Origin: an uncultured Synechococcaceae cyanobacterium
GTDB lineage: Bacteria > Cyanobacteriota > Cyanobacteriia > PCC-6307 > Cyanobiaceae
Length of the DNA: 44,800 nucleotides
Direction of reading: 5' to 3'
Assembly: GCA_902536065.1 (NCBI GenBank)
Contig: CACAVZ010000008.1
Span: forward strand, 1 to 44,800
Part shown: positions 18,026 through 27,628 of the stretch, piece by piece
Numbering within the stretch: the first letter of the stretch is position 1
Layout of the letters: the number at the start of each line of letters is the position of its first letter
Notes under the pieces: generated by a model
The model's input: the letters and a program-made list of their open reading frames with translations, nothing else
What the model was told of the DNA's origin: nothing
Databases searched by the model: none
Program-made: the position numbers and the translations under genes

Positions 18026-19579
18026 ATGTCTTCAATAGCTTTAGTAAGTGTCTCTGATAAAAAAAATATAATCCAATTTTGTAAGGAATTAGTAGAACAA
18101 TATAATTATAAAATTCTATCAAGTGGAGGAACGGCCAATCATCTCTTAGAGGCAAAAATCCCAGTTATTAAAGTTGCAGATTTTACTAATTCCCCAGAAA
18201 TTCTTGGGGGTAGAGTAAAAACTCTACATCCAAAAATACACGGAGGAATATTAGCAAAAAGAACAGATGAAGAACATAAAAAAGATGTAGAGAATAATGA
18301 TCTTGAACTTATTGACTTGGTAATCGTCAATTTATATCCTTTTAAGAAAACCGTAGAGCAGGGATCCACATGGGAAGATGCTATTGAAAATATTGATATC
18401 GGAGGGCCATCTATGATTCGTTCTGCGGCTAAAAATCACAAAGAAGTTTCCGTTTTAGTCGATCCTAGTCAATATCAAGAATTTCTTGAAGAAAGTAAAA
18501 AAGGGAAATTAAAGGAATCATATAAAGCAAAATTAGCCCTTGAAGCTTTTCAACACACAGCTGATTATGACACTGCAATATCTAGTTGGATAAGTAAAGA
18601 AAGAGGTTTACAATCATCTAAATATATAGAGTCTTATCCACTAATCAAAACTTTAAGATATGGAGAGAATCCTCATCAAAAAGCTTTTTGGTATGGTTTA
18701 GATAACATTGGATGGAATTCAGCAGAACAATTACAGGGTAAAGAATTAAGCTACAACAATCTATTGGATCTTGAATCGGCACTTTCAACAGTTTTAGAAT
18801 TTGGCTATGCAGAAAAAGATGAACTTACAAGAGACACGTTTGCATCTGTCATTCTGAAACACAATAATCCTTGTGGTGCCTCCCTTGGTAATTCAGTCTC
18901 TCAAGCATTTTTGAATGCTTTGGAATGCGACTCTGTAAGTGCATTTGGAGGAATAGTTGCTTTTAATGCAAATGTAGACAGTGAAACCGCAATGAACCTC
19001 AAAGATATCTTTTTAGAATGTGTTGTAGCTCCATCTTTTGATGCTGAAGCTCTAGAAATCTTAAAAATTAAAAAGAATTTAAGAATTTTAAAGTTATCCA
19101 AAAATCAACTGCCAAAAAATAATCAAATTTCTACTAAATCAATAATGGGAGGATTACTCGTCCAAGATACTGATGATAGTGAAGAAGAAACTGAAAGTTG
19201 GATTTCAGTAACTAATAAAAATCCTAGTAATCAAATTTACTTAGATCTAAATTTTGCATGGAAAATTTGTAAACATGTGAAATCTAATGCGATTGTTATT
19301 GCAAAAGACCAAAAAACTATCGGTATTGGAGCTGGACAAATGAATAGAGTTGGAGCAGCAAATATTGCGTTAAAAGCAGCTGGAAAATTATGTTCTGATG
19401 CTGTCTTAGCTAGCGATGGGTTTTTCCCATTTGCAGATACTGTAGAACTTGCAAATGAATATGGAATAAAAGCTATTATCCAACCTGGAGGAAGTCTAAG
19501 AGATCAAGAAAGTATTGATATGTGTAATTCTAAGGGAATCTCTATGGTATTTACAAAGAAAAGACATTTCTTACATTAA
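18026..19579 (+). CDS. purH: Bifunctional AICAR formyltransferase / IMP cyclohydrolase
   Basis: Last two steps of de novo purine synthesis. The 517-residue length is standard. The N-terminal IMP cyclohydrolase (MGS-like) domain covers about residues 1-145 with ILSSGGTANHL and GGRVKTLHPKIHGG. The C-terminal formyltransferase domain carries LRYGENPHQ, the catalytic ILKHNNPCG, SAFGGIVA and the terminal QPGGSLRDQE. ATG start at 18026. It ends 1 nt before the stop of the convergent DoxX gene. Confidence 0.97.
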   Translation: MSSIALVSVSDKKNIIQFCKELVEQYNYKILSSGGTANHLLEAKIPVIKVADFTNSPEILGGRVKTLHPKIHGGILAKRTDEEHKKDVENNDLELIDLVIVNLYPFKKTVEQGSTWEDAIENIDIGGPSMIRSAAKNHKEVSVLVDPSQYQEFLEESKKGKLKESYKAKLALEAFQHTADYDTAISSWISKERGLQSSKYIESYPLIKTLRYGENPHQKAFWYGLDNIGWNSAEQLQGKELSYNNLLDLESALSTVLEFGYAEKDELTRDTFASVILKHNNPCGASLGNSVSQAFLNALECDSVSAFGGIVAFNANVDSETAMNLKDIFLECVVAPSFDAEALEILKIKKNLRILKLSKNQLPKNNQISTKSIMGGLLVQDTDDSEEETESWISVTNKNPSNQIYLDLNFAWKICKHVKSNAIVIAKDQKTIGIGAGQMNRVGAANIALKAAGKLCSDAVLASDGFFPFADTVELANEYGIKAIIQPGGSLRDQESIDMCNSKGISMVFTKKRHFLH

Positions 19580-19580
19580 A

Positions 19581-20141
19581 TTATGTTGACTTTGGATAAT
19601 ATGTAATTTTATTAGTTTTTCTGAATAAAGAGAGCCTACCAGGACCTGCGCATAGAAAGTATAAAGAAATAGCCCCATATATAAAAGACAATTCGAAAGC
19701 ATAATTATGACCTTCAACCACTGCCAGTGGAAAACCTTCTAGTCCAGTATCTAGGAGATGAAAATATACCGCAAATGCCATTGTGGAGAATAAACCAAGA
19801 GACGAAAGCCTAGCAAAAATTCCTAAAGCCAATCCTGCTGGGCACAATAACTGAGTAATTGCAGCTCCAAAAGTCCAAATTACAGGATCACCTGGTAAAA
19901 ATGGGAAGTATTTACCAACTACAAACTCAGCAAAACCCTGTGGATCCTGAAGTTTCTCTAAGCCATGATGAATCATCAAAGCGCAAAAACCTATTCTTAA
20001 AACAAAAATTGATAATTCTCCAAGGATATTTACTTCTGACCCTGAAGATGGACCAGCAACTACAACTTCGACTTTTTGAGGAGCTTTTGTTCTATTAATA
20101 CTGGCAGTTTGAGCTGGATTAGTTTGTGCTTTGTCTTCCAT
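19581..20141 (-). CDS. DoxX family membrane protein
   Basis: A 186-residue membrane protein of the DoxX/DoxD-like family with about four transmembrane helices (starting near residues 48, 85, 110 and 150). The first helix is followed by LMIHHGLEKLQDPQGFAEFV, the typical family segment. The first 45 residues are polar, rich in Ala, Thr and Lys, and probably cytosolic. The function in cyanobacteria is not established; relatives elsewhere are linked to thiol redox and quinone-related enzymes. ATG start at 20141, 105 nt after the ispH stop on the same strand; the spacer is plain AT-rich sequence. Confidence 0.82.
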   Translation of the reverse strand: MEDKAQTNPAQTASINRTKAPQKVEVVVAGPSSGSEVNILGELSIFVLRIGFCALMIHHGLEKLQDPQGFAEFVVGKYFPFLPGDPVIWTFGAAITQLLCPAGLALGIFARLSSLGLFSTMAFAVYFHLLDTGLEGFPLAVVEGHNYAFELSFIYGAISLYFLCAGPGRLSLFRKTNKITYYPKST

Positions 20142-20245
20142 ACTTTATTATTTTTTCATTATTCTAGTTAATAAAGTAGATGTTTTGGAATTATCTGATT
20201 AATAAATTTAAAAAACTAAGCAATATAATAAATAAAATAATAAAT

Positions 20246-21442
20246 TCAGGAAGCAATATCAATTAACTTTTCAATAACGTCAGCAACAACCTTATCAGGA
20301 GTAGATGCCCCTGATGTAATTCCAACATTAATATTCCCACTAGGCAAAAAATTATTTTTAAGTTCCAAATCTGATCCAAGTGGTTTATGTAATATTGAAT
20401 TTTCTTCAACTGATATTCTTTCTGGCGTATCTATATGAAAAGAAGAAATATTCTTAGTAATTGCTATTTCTTGTAAATGAGTAGTATTAGACGAATTGAA
20501 GCCGCCTATAACTACAAGAATATCAAGATCTTCATCAACCAAAGAAAACATTGCATCTTGTCTTTCTTCAGTTGCATCACAAATTGTATTAAACGCTAAA
20601 AAGTGACTATTGAGATTTTCTGGTCCAAATTTTTTTAACATTGTTCTTTCAAAAACCTTCCCAATTTCTTCGGTCTCACTCTTAAGCATAGTTGTCTGAT
20701 TAGCAACTCCCACTCTATCTAAATCTTTATCAGGATCAAATCCATCAGAACAAGCTTTAGAAAATTTGTTCATAAACTCATTTCTGTTGCCTTTGCCCAG
20801 AATATATTCAGATACATAATTTGCTTCATCTAGATCAAGTACAACTAAATACTTACCCGCAAATGAACTAGTAGCAAGAGTCTCCTCATGTTTGAATTTC
20901 CCATGAATTATAGATGTGAAAACATGTTTTTTATGTTTCTCAACTGTATGCCAAACTTTTGAAACCCAAGGGCAAGTTGTATCTATAATATGGCATCCTT
21001 TCTCATGTAGAAGTTTCATTTCTTGAACAGTAGCTCCGAAAGCAGGCAATATAACCACATCCCCATTAGAAACTAACGAAAAATCCTTAATTCCATTTTT
21101 AGCTGCAATGAATTTTACATTCATTTTTCTTAAATGATCATTAACAGAGGGGTTATGAATTATTTCGTTTGTGATCCAAATATTCTCATTAGGATAATGC
21201 CTCCTTGTCTCATAAGCCATTGCTACAGCCCTTTCAACTCCCCAACAAAAACCAAAGGCTTGGGCTAACTTTATGTTGAGCCTCCCCTTTGTAAAATTAA
21301 AACCGTTATCTCTAATAGAACTTATCAAATCACTTTGGTAAGCGTCTTCTAAAGCTTGAGCTCTTTTTGTTGGAGAATCGAAACCTCTTCTGTTGTATCT
21401 ATCAGAATGATGAAGAGATCTTCTAAAAGCTTGTGTATCCAT
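20246..21442 (-). CDS. ispH: 4-hydroxy-3-methylbut-2-enyl diphosphate reductase
   Basis: Last step of the MEP pathway, forming IPP and DMAPP for carotenoid, phytol and quinone synthesis. The 398 residues are longer than the roughly 310 of enteric IspH, as is usual for cyanobacteria and plastids, because of an N-terminal extension. The three cluster cysteines are in [12 protein letters not shown] (C66), [11 protein letters not shown] and [20 protein letters not shown] and GGFNSSNT are also conserved. ATG start at 21442. The amt1 terminator sits directly upstream, so ispH probably has its own promoter within about 35 nt, or depends on read-through. Confidence 0.97.
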   Translation of the reverse strand: MDTQAFRRSLHHSDRYNRRGFDSPTKRAQALEDAYQSDLISSIRDNGFNFTKGRLNIKLAQAFGFCWGVERAVAMAYETRRHYPNENIWITNEIIHNPSVNDHLRKMNVKFIAAKNGIKDFSLVSNGDVVILPAFGATVQEMKLLHEKGCHIIDTTCPWVSKVWHTVEKHKKHVFTSIIHGKFKHEETLATSSFAGKYLVVLDLDEANYVSEYILGKGNRNEFMNKFSKACSDGFDPDKDLDRVGVANQTTMLKSETEEIGKVFERTMLKKFGPENLNSHFLAFNTICDATEERQDAMFSLVDEDLDILVVIGGFNSSNTTHLQEIAITKNISSFHIDTPERISVEENSILHKPLGSDLELKNNFLPSGNINVGITSGASTPDKVVADVIEKLIDIAS

Positions 21443-21477
21443 TGTTTGATATTACAACATTTTCAATAATTTTTCCC

Positions 21478-21511
21478 AAAAAAAAAGAAACCTGACATAA
21501 GTCAGGTTTCT
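21478..21511 (-). terminator. Strong intrinsic terminator of amt1
   Basis: An 11-bp perfect stem AGAAACCTGAC/GTCAGGTTTCT with a 4-nt loop (21486-21511), followed on the minus strand by nine T residues. It lies 21 nt after the amt1 stop codon and is the only textbook rho-independent terminator I find in the window. Confidence 0.93.
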
Positions 21512-21531
21512 AAAATCAATCCTAAGTTAGA

Positions 21532-22992
21532 TTATTTAGCAGATGCGAAGTCTGGATATGCTTCCATTCCGTGCTCTCCTATATCTAGACCTTGAGTCTC
21601 TTCCTCTTCAGATACTCGGATTCCACCGAATAATCCTCCAATTACAGACCAAGCGATCCAGCAAGTAACTAGAGTCCAGATAGCATAAGCTGCAGCACCA
21701 AGAGCTTGAATTAGAAGAAGGCTAATACCTCCACCATTAAACAAACCCATACCAGCACCATCTCCTTGTACAGCTGTACCCCATAGACCGATTACTACGG
21801 TACCCCATACACCACAAACTCCGTGAACAGAGAATGCACCTACAGGATCATCGATCTCAGCAGCATCAAGAGCTGCAACAGAGAATACAACGATAATTCC
21901 ACCAACTAGACCTGCGAACCAGGCTCCAGCAAGTGTCATATCGCCACAACCAGCAGTGATACTAACTAATCCAGCAAGGATTCCATTAATAATCATTGTA
22001 AGGTCAGGCTTTCCAGAAGTTAATGTTGAAACAATAGTTGCTCCAATTGCTCCAGCTGCTGCTGCCAAAGTAGTTGTTACAGCAACATATGGAACCCATT
22101 GGTCCATAGCAAGTTGAGAACCGGGGTTAAATCCATACCAACCTATCCATAGAACTAATGCACCCAAAGTAGCTATAGCCATGTTATGTCCTGGCATAGC
22201 CTGAGGTTTTCCATCAGAGTATTTGCCAATTCTTGGTCCGAGAAGCATTGCTCCAACAAGACCTGCCCATGCTCCAACTGAGTGAACAATTGAAGATCCA
22301 GCAAAATCAACAAAACCTAAAGAATCAAGCCAGCCACCATTCCATTTCCAGCTACCAGCAATTGGATAAATAAATGCTGTTAATACAATCGCAAAAACAA
22401 CAAATTCTCCGAATTTAACTCTTTCAGCAACAAGACCGGAAACGATAGTTGCTGCAGTTCCTGCAAATGCAGACTGGAACAAGAAATCAACAGTTGGGAC
22501 TAATCCAGCATCAGTTACCATATCTGCAGTAACTGTTGGATCAAAAAATAAGCCTCCAAAATACAGCCATCCGTCAGCTACACTTCCTCCGTACATTAAT
22601 GAATAGCCGATAAACCAATAAGAAGTTACAGCTAGAGCAAATACGAATAGGTTTTTAGCAAGGATGTTCACAGCGTTCTTAGAACGGCACATACCTGCCT
22701 CAACCATAGCGAAACCGGCGTTCATAAAGATCACTAGAATAGTAGCGATCAAAAGCCATAAATTGTTAGCAAGAAAAGCTGCATTCAACTCAGGTAAATC
22801 AGCTGCATGAGCTGAAAGATTAAAAATACCTAAACCAAACAAAGCTAAAGGAACAGTTGCAAGCCACAACATAGAGCGGTTTGAACTAAATCCTCGAATA
22901 CTCCTCAAAAGGAGCATAGGTCCATTGACAAGACTTGCATCTTGAAGTTTGGACCTAGAGCGCCTTTGAGGCGTTTGCAAAGCAGTGGTCAT
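21532..22992 (-). CDS. amt1: Ammonium transporter
   Basis: High-affinity ammonium uptake through the inner membrane, Amt/Mep/Rh family. The 486 residues include a long N terminus ending in a signal-peptide-like segment (LALFGLGIFNLSAHA-AD, about residues 49-65), then eleven predicted helices. Signatures: NAGFAMVEAGMCRSKN, the two pore histidines in SSIVHSVGAWAG and FSVHGVCGVWGT, and WIGWYGFNPGSQLA. ATG start at 22992. Its codon use looks less A/T-ending than that of its neighbours, consistent with high expression. Transcription is expected to be NtcA-activated (box at 23076) and to stop at the strong terminator at 21478. Confidence 0.96.
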   Translation of the reverse strand: MTTALQTPQRRSRSKLQDASLVNGPMLLLRSIRGFSSNRSMLWLATVPLALFGLGIFNLSAHAADLPELNAAFLANNLWLLIATILVIFMNAGFAMVEAGMCRSKNAVNILAKNLFVFALAVTSYWFIGYSLMYGGSVADGWLYFGGLFFDPTVTADMVTDAGLVPTVDFLFQSAFAGTAATIVSGLVAERVKFGEFVVFAIVLTAFIYPIAGSWKWNGGWLDSLGFVDFAGSSIVHSVGAWAGLVGAMLLGPRIGKYSDGKPQAMPGHNMAIATLGALVLWIGWYGFNPGSQLAMDQWVPYVAVTTTLAAAAGAIGATIVSTLTSGKPDLTMIINGILAGLVSITAGCGDMTLAGAWFAGLVGGIIVVFSVAALDAAEIDDPVGAFSVHGVCGVWGTVVIGLWGTAVQGDGAGMGLFNGGGISLLLIQALGAAAYAIWTLVTCWIAWSVIGGLFGGIRVSEEEETQGLDIGEHGMEAYPDFASAK

Positions 22993-23011
22993 AAAAAAAA
23001 ATTAGATCTGC

Positions 23012-23033
23012 AAAAAAACAGTTTGTGCTGTTT
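23012..23033 (-). promoter_or_regulatory. Small hairpin with T-run in the amt1 5' leader
   Basis: On the minus strand AAACAG-CACAAA-CTGTTT is followed by four more T residues, between the predicted transcription start (about 23040) and the amt1 ATG. The stem is only six mostly A-T pairs, so it is a weak terminator or attenuator candidate at best. The left arm is part of GGAAACA, a heptamer known from Yfr2-type cyanobacterial sRNAs. Confidence 0.3.
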
Positions 23034-23046
23034 CCTTTCAAATTTA

Positions 23047-23052
23047 AATTTA
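23047..23052 (-). promoter_or_regulatory. Predicted -10 element of amt1
   Basis: TAAATT on the minus strand fits the TAN3T -10 of NtcA-activated promoters and lies exactly 23 nt downstream of the NtcA box. There is no recognisable -35, as expected for class II activation by NtcA. It predicts a start near 23040 and a leader of about 48 nt. Confidence 0.75.
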
Positions 23053-23075
23053 TTCAAAAAACTTATCCGTGTCTA

Positions 23076-23089
23076 GTAGTTGTTTATAC
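23076..23089 (-). promoter_or_regulatory. NtcA binding site upstream of amt1
   Basis: GTA-TAAACAAC-TAC on the minus strand is a perfect match to the NtcA consensus GTA-N8-TAC. Spacing to the TAN3T -10 is 23 nt, the canonical arrangement for NtcA-activated cyanobacterial promoters. It implies that amt1 is induced when 2-oxoglutarate signals nitrogen limitation. Confidence 0.88.
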
Positions 23090-23128
23090 CATTTTTATAC
23101 TTGCACCTTAAAAAATTATTTGGTAAAT

Positions 23129-23914
23129 TTAAAAATTATTTTTTTTGGATTTCAAAATATCAAGTTTTACGCCATATTTCAAAGGTTTAATTCCATTCCA
23201 TGATACGTGGTCTTTATGAAATTCAAAGGAACATGGAATAGTTATCATTCCTGCACATAATGATTCTCTAAAAAGATTGCCGTACAAGGGATCTGCATCA
23301 TCTCCAGGAGCAAAAAAACAAGCATCTTTTCTTGTAATACAAAGTACTAAAACACTTTTACTTTCAGGAATTAATTCCTTTAATTCAATAAGGTGTTTTT
23401 GACCTCTTTTCGTTACTGTATCTGGGAATAGAGCTACATTTTCTTTAATCCAAGTAGTATTTTTAACCTCAATATAAATGTTACGTTTATCAGGATTTGA
23501 AGATTTTGGAGTTAAAAAAAAGTCAATTCTGCTTTTTTTATCTTTTCCATAAGGGACTTCAGATTTAATTGTCTCTATTTCTCCTATTATTTGTTTTAGT
23601 AAATTTTTCTCAATAACCTTTTTGATTAACTTATTTGCAAATAAGGTATTAATTCCCACCCAAACCTCCTCATTTTTTGCATCTAAAACACATACCTGTT
23701 CCCAAGTGAAAGGTAATTTTCTTTTTGGAGAAGGGGAAACACTTATTCTTACTTTTGCTCCTTCACTTAAAAGTCCTTTCATTGGTCCTGTATTAGCACA
23801 ATGAGCAGTTACTACCTCTCCACTCTCTAATTTTATGTCTGCGAGAAACCTTTTATACCTCTTAATTAAAACCCCTTCAATTAATGGATCAAATTGAATA
23901 ATCCGATCATTCAT
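23129..23914 (-). CDS. sfsA: SfsA family DNA-binding / sugar fermentation stimulation protein
   Basis: A 261-residue SfsA homolog. The family was named for an E. coli effect on maltose genes; its fold combines an OB-like N-terminal domain with a nuclease-like C-terminal domain, and its role in cyanobacteria is unknown. Visible conserved parts are [11 protein letters not shown] (about 40-50), the acidic and lysine residues in SRIDFFL and [23 protein letters not shown], and the terminal [15 protein letters not shown] start at 23914. It diverges from murJ by 31 nt. Confidence 0.92.
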   Translation of the reverse strand: MNDRIIQFDPLIEGVLIKRYKRFLADIKLESGEVVTAHCANTGPMKGLLSEGAKVRISVSPSPKRKLPFTWEQVCVLDAKNEEVWVGINTLFANKLIKKVIEKNLLKQIIGEIETIKSEVPYGKDKKSRIDFFLTPKSSNPDKRNIYIEVKNTTWIKENVALFPDTVTKRGQKHLIELKELIPESKSVLVLCITRKDACFFAPGDDADPLYGNLFRESLCAGMITIPCSFEFHKDHVSWNGIKPLKYGVKLDILKSKKNNF

Positions 23915-23945
23915 AAATATGTCGTTAGTTAAAAATCAAATATAA

Positions 23946-25565
23946 TTGAAACTTAAAGTTCTTGACCAATTTAGACAAATCCAAATGCATGCATTTTTAA
24001 AAAATAATGTTTTTTCAATTTCATTTGGTACTAGTCTTAGTAAATTAGCTGGATGTATAAGACAAATATTTATAGCTGCTGCTTTTGGAGTTGGGTTAAC
24101 ATACGACGCATTTAATTATGCATATATAATTCCAGGTTTTTTGCTAATAATCATTGGAGGGATTAATGGTCCCTTACATAACGCAGTCGTTGCAGTTCTA
24201 ACTCCCCTTAACAAAAAATATGCAGGGATTGTTTTAACTCAAGTAAGCATAAAACTTTCGATATTATTAATTGGTTTAGCTATATTGATATATTTGAATT
24301 GCAGTTTATTAATTGAATTATTAGCCCCCAATTTAAGTTACGAAGCTAAATCTATTGCCACTTACCAATTACAAATACTAACACCTTGCATCCCTTTATC
24401 CGGATTCATAGGTTTAAGCTTTGGCGCCTTAAATTCCCAAAGAAAATTCTTTTTATCAAGTATAAGTCCAGCTATAACTAGTTTAACTATTATTTTTTTT
24501 ATTTTATTTAGTTGGATTTTCAACCAAGAAAATACATCTTCTAAATTCTTTAATTACAACGGATTACTGGCATTTGCAACATTAACAGGAACTTTAATTC
24601 AGTTTGTTGTTCAAATTTGGGGAATAAATAAAATTGGTCTTTTGAGATTAAAGTCAACCTTCAATTTATTTAAAAGTGAAGAGAGGAGGATTTTCAAACT
24701 AATTATTCCAGCATCTATCTCATCAGGTCTAAGTCAAATTAATGTTTTTATCGATATGTTTTTCGCTTCAAGTTTTCAAGGCGCAGCATCTGGACTAGCT
24801 TACGGAAACTTTCTTATACAAGCCCCCTTAGGCATATTATCTAACTCCTTGATTCTGCCATTACTTCCAAAATTCTCAAAATTGAGAAGTAAAAAAGACG
24901 AAAGAGGCCTCCAAAAACAATTGATATCTGGGATAGAGTACTGTTTTTTGACAGCTATTTTTTTAACCGGATTTTTCATAACATTCAATAATCAAATCGT
25001 ACAATTAGTTTTTCAAAGAGGATCATTTGATTATTCAGCAACTTTAAAAGTTAAGAATATATTAATTGCTTATGCAGTTGGCGTACCCTTTTATCTTTAT
25101 AGAGATTTATTAGTAAGAACTTACTATTCAATAGAAAAAACAAATTTCCCTTTTAAATCTTCATTTGCAGGGATAATATTTAATATTTTTTTTGATTGGT
25201 TTTTAATTGGTGCCCCAATTAAGAATTTTGGGAATCTTTCTCCTTATAATTTCGGAGTCGTGGGAATAATTTTATCTTCAGTAATAGTAAACTTTATTGT
25301 TTGTATTTTTCTTTCTTTTAATCTGCGAAATGAAAATATCAATTTGCCTAACTTCGATTTATTGAAAAAAATTAGCCTCATGTCATTATCAGCACTTATA
25401 GGGAGCACATTTTGTTTTAGTATTCTCAAAGCTACGAAAAACTTCAATTCAAATCTAGGAGAATTTTTATTATTAATATTTGGATCTCTATCTTTTTTTG
25501 TAATTTATTTTTTACTTACAAAATTCTTGAAAGTAAATAAATTAAAATTTAAGATAAAGATTTAA
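23946..25565 (+). CDS. murJ: Lipid II flippase MurJ (MviN)
   Basis: Inner-membrane flippase exporting the peptidoglycan precursor lipid II. The 539-residue protein has about 14 hydrophobic helices, with the family N terminus SFGTSLSKLAGCIRQIFIAA and QLVFQRGSFDYSA near residue 355, a characteristic MurJ motif. The first predicted codon is a TTG at 23946; an ATG at 23985 (MHAFLKN) would remove 13 residues and is equally credible. The stop overlaps the convergent DUF3181 gene by 4 nt. Confidence 0.93.
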   Translation: MKLKVLDQFRQIQMHAFLKNNVFSISFGTSLSKLAGCIRQIFIAAAFGVGLTYDAFNYAYIIPGFLLIIIGGINGPLHNAVVAVLTPLNKKYAGIVLTQVSIKLSILLIGLAILIYLNCSLLIELLAPNLSYEAKSIATYQLQILTPCIPLSGFIGLSFGALNSQRKFFLSSISPAITSLTIIFFILFSWIFNQENTSSKFFNYNGLLAFATLTGTLIQFVVQIWGINKIGLLRLKSTFNLFKSEERRIFKLIIPASISSGLSQINVFIDMFFASSFQGAASGLAYGNFLIQAPLGILSNSLILPLLPKFSKLRSKKDERGLQKQLISGIEYCFLTAIFLTGFFITFNNQIVQLVFQRGSFDYSATLKVKNILIAYAVGVPFYLYRDLLVRTYYSIEKTNFPFKSSFAGIIFNIFFDWFLIGAPIKNFGNLSPYNFGVVGIILSSVIVNFIVCIFLSFNLRNENINLPNFDLLKKISLMSLSALIGSTFCFSILKATKNFNSNLGEFLLLIFGSLSFFVIYFLLTKFLKVNKLKFKIKI

Positions 25566-25852
25566 TTTTTAAAAAAACTTTCCAAAATCTCCTCTAATTC
25601 TTGAATTTGTGAGTTAGTGATTAAATTAATCAGTGGAATACTTTTAAGACCATCCCCTACCTTTACATTTATTGCTTTCAAACTTAATTTTGCAGCCCCC
25701 AGTGGGCCTAGATCTTTGTTGCTGATACATTCAATAGCGAGAATCCTAGCTAGGCCAGCGTCCCCAAGATACAAATTCCACTTTTCTACTTTAATAAAAA
25801 TCTTTTCGGAAATAACATTTTCTAGATCACTTATACGTATCTGAGAGTCCAT
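25562..25852 (-). CDS. Small cyanobacterial conserved protein, DUF3181-like
   Basis: A 96-residue soluble protein. The segment IFIKVEKWNLYLGDAGLARILAIEC near residues 19-43 and the Leu-rich C terminus match what I recall of the cyanobacterial DUF3181 family; the function is unknown. No membrane helix or catalytic motif is visible. ATG start at 25852. It follows the small membrane protein gene by 14 nt on the same strand and is likely co-transcribed with it. Confidence 0.65.
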   Translation of the reverse strand: MDSQIRISDLENVISEKIFIKVEKWNLYLGDAGLARILAIECISNKDLGPLGAAKLSLKAINVKVGDGLKSIPLINLITNSQIQELEEILESFFKN

Positions 25853-25866
25853 AAATATAAATTAAT

Positions 25867-26118
25867 TTAAGTTGATTTTTTTGAAGTATCTTTAGGTTTT
25901 TTTATAATTACGAAAAGTAAATGGGAACCCAAAAGAACTGACCAGATAATTGCAAAATTATTAAAATAGCCGATTTCATATTTAATCTCTTTTAAAAGCC
26001 ATGTGCCACTTACAATCGCAGTAAATATCATGCAGTGAATAACAAAATTTACTATTCGAGAAAAATGTTTATAGATAGGATCTTCTAAATCACCATTTCC
26101 GTACCACTTTATAGGCAT
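25867..26118 (-). CDS. Small two-helix membrane protein, conserved in picocyanobacteria
   Basis: An 83-residue protein that I do not assign to a named family. It begins MPIKWYGNGDLEDPIY, has one hydrophobic helix at about residues 25-42 and another at about 53-70, and ends in a lysine-rich tail, so both ends are probably cytosolic. Similar short proteins with a W-Y-G-x-G start occur in marine cyanobacteria as I recall. ATG start at 26118. First gene of a pair with the DUF3181-like gene. Confidence 0.65.
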   Translation of the reverse strand: MPIKWYGNGDLEDPIYKHFSRIVNFVIHCMIFTAIVSGTWLLKEIKYEIGYFNNFAIIWSVLLGSHLLFVIIKKPKDTSKKST

Positions 26119-26165
26119 ATTAATAATTTAGATTGTTAATAATAGATATTTTACCCGAAATCTAG

Positions 26166-26195
26166 TTGACTAAGAGACCCTGAAACAGAGATATT
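26166..26195 (+). promoter_or_regulatory. Possible promoter of tRNA-Arg
   Basis: TTGACT (26166-26171) and GATATT (26190-26195), 18 nt apart, resemble sigma-70 -35 and -10 elements, 10 nt before the tRNA. The -35 is good and the -10 poor, so the exact -10 is uncertain. Confidence 0.35.
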
Positions 26196-26205
26196 ACATA
26201 ATTAT

Positions 26206-26279
26206 GCGCCTGTAGCTCAGTGGATTAGAGCACCTGACTACGGATCAGGGTGTCGGGAGTTCGAATCTCTCCAGGCGCG
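26206..26279 (+). tRNA. tRNA-Arg (ACG)
   Basis: A complete 74-nt cloverleaf: acceptor GCGCCTG/CAGGCGC, D stem GCTC/GAGC, anticodon stem CCTGA/TCAGG with loop CTACGGA, variable GTGTC, T stem GGGAG/CTCTC with TTCGAAT loop, discriminator G. The ACG anticodon is normally edited to ICG and reads CGU, CGC and CGA. CCA is not encoded. Confidence 0.96.
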
Positions 26280-26356
26280 TTTAAAATTCTGAAATATTCT
26301 TTTTATATTTTTCTAAAAAATATCGTCTATATTATGGGTATTACTTATCAAATTCA

Positions 26357-27628
26357 ATGAATATCCTCCAAAATCTTAAAGAAAGTGATCCAGTAATATC
26401 AAATTTTATCAACTCTGAAAAAAATAGGCAGGAAACTCATCTTGAGTTAATCGCAAGCGAAAATTTCGCATCAACTGCCGTTATGCAGGCTCAAGGTTCC
26501 GTCCTTACAAATAAATATGCAGAGGGATTACCTCAAAAAAGATATTACGGGGGATGTGAATTTGTTGATGAAATCGAAGAATTAGCTATTCAGAGAGCGA
26601 AAAAATTATTCAATGCAAATTGGGCTAATGTTCAACCCCATAGTGGAGCGCAGGCAAATGCTGCTGTTTTTCTAAGTTTACTTAAACCTGGCGACACAAT
26701 AATGGGGATGGATTTATCTCATGGTGGACACCTAACTCATGGGTCTCCAGTAAATATGAGTGGTAAGTGGTTCAATGCAGTTCACTATGGTGTAAATAAA
26801 GAAACTAGTGAATTAAATTTTGATGAAATAAGAGAGATAGCTCTTGAAACAAAACCAAAATTGATCATATGCGGATATTCTGCTTATCCAAGAACAATCG
26901 ATTTTGAATCATTTAGAAATATTGCAGATGAAGTTGGTGCTTACTTAATGGCTGATATTGCACATATTGCTGGTCTTGTGGCAAGTAAACTTCACCCAAA
27001 TCCAATACCTTATTGTGATGTAGTAACTACAACTACTCATAAAACATTAAGAGGGCCTAGAGGGGGACTTATCTTATGTAAAGATGCAGAATTTGGAAAG
27101 AAATTTGATAAATCTGTTTTCCCTGGAACTCAGGGTGGGCCCCTCGAACATATAATTGCTGCTAAAGCAGTTGCATTTGGAGAAGCCTTGCAGCCAGATT
27201 TCCTAAATTATTCCCAACAAGTAATAAAAAATGCAAAAGTTCTAGCTTCAACTTTAATAAATAGAGGTATTGATATCGTGAGTGGCGGTACTGATAACCA
27301 TATTGTTTTACTCGATTTAAGAAGTATCAATATGACTGGTAAAATTGCTGACTTGCTTGTAAGTGAAGTGAATATCACTGCAAATAAAAATACCGTTCCA
27401 TTTGACCCTGAATCACCTTTTGTAACAAGCGGACTAAGGTTGGGAACTGCTGCTTTAACTACTAGAGGCTTTAGTGAGAATGCATTTGCTGAAGTTGGCG
27501 AAATTATTGCTGATAGATTACTTAACCCAGAAGATTCACTTATTGAAAGTCAATGTAAAGAAAGAGTTCTAAACTTATGTAATCGTTTTCCTCTTTATGA
27601 AGGCAAACTTGAAGCATCAATTAAATGA
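26357..27628 (+). CDS. glyA: Serine hydroxymethyltransferase
   Basis: PLP enzyme converting serine and THF to glycine and 5,10-methylene-THF, the main one-carbon source. The 423-residue length is typical. Visible: [43 protein letters not shown], and [15 protein letters not shown] with the PLP lysine near residue 230. ATG start at 26357. It heads the run glyA-cinA-leuC-leuD, overlapping cinA by 4 nt (ATGA), so the two are translationally coupled. Methylene-THF from this enzyme is a substrate of ThyX at 38.2 kb. Confidence 0.98.
   Translation: MNILQNLKESDPVISNFINSEKNRQETHLELIASENFASTAVMQAQGSVLTNKYAEGLPQKRYYGGCEFVDEIEELAIQRAKKLFNANWANVQPHSGAQANAAVFLSLLKPGDTIMGMDLSHGGHLTHGSPVNMSGKWFNAVHYGVNKETSELNFDEIREIALETKPKLIICGYSAYPRTIDFESFRNIADEVGAYLMADIAHIAGLVASKLHPNPIPYCDVVTTTTHKTLRGPRGGLILCKDAEFGKKFDKSVFPGTQGGPLEHIIAAKAVAFGEALQPDFLNYSQQVIKNAKVLASTLINRGIDIVSGGTDNHIVLLDLRSINMTGKIADLLVSEVNITANKNTVPFDPESPFVTSGLRLGTAALTTRGFSENAFAEVGEIIADRLLNPEDSLIESQCKERVLNLCNRFPLYEGKLEASIK

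Noticed and set aside
26280-26356. Glycine or THF riboswitch before glyA
   Set aside because: Only 77 nt of plain AT-rich sequence between tRNA-Arg and glyA, with no conserved core of either riboswitch.
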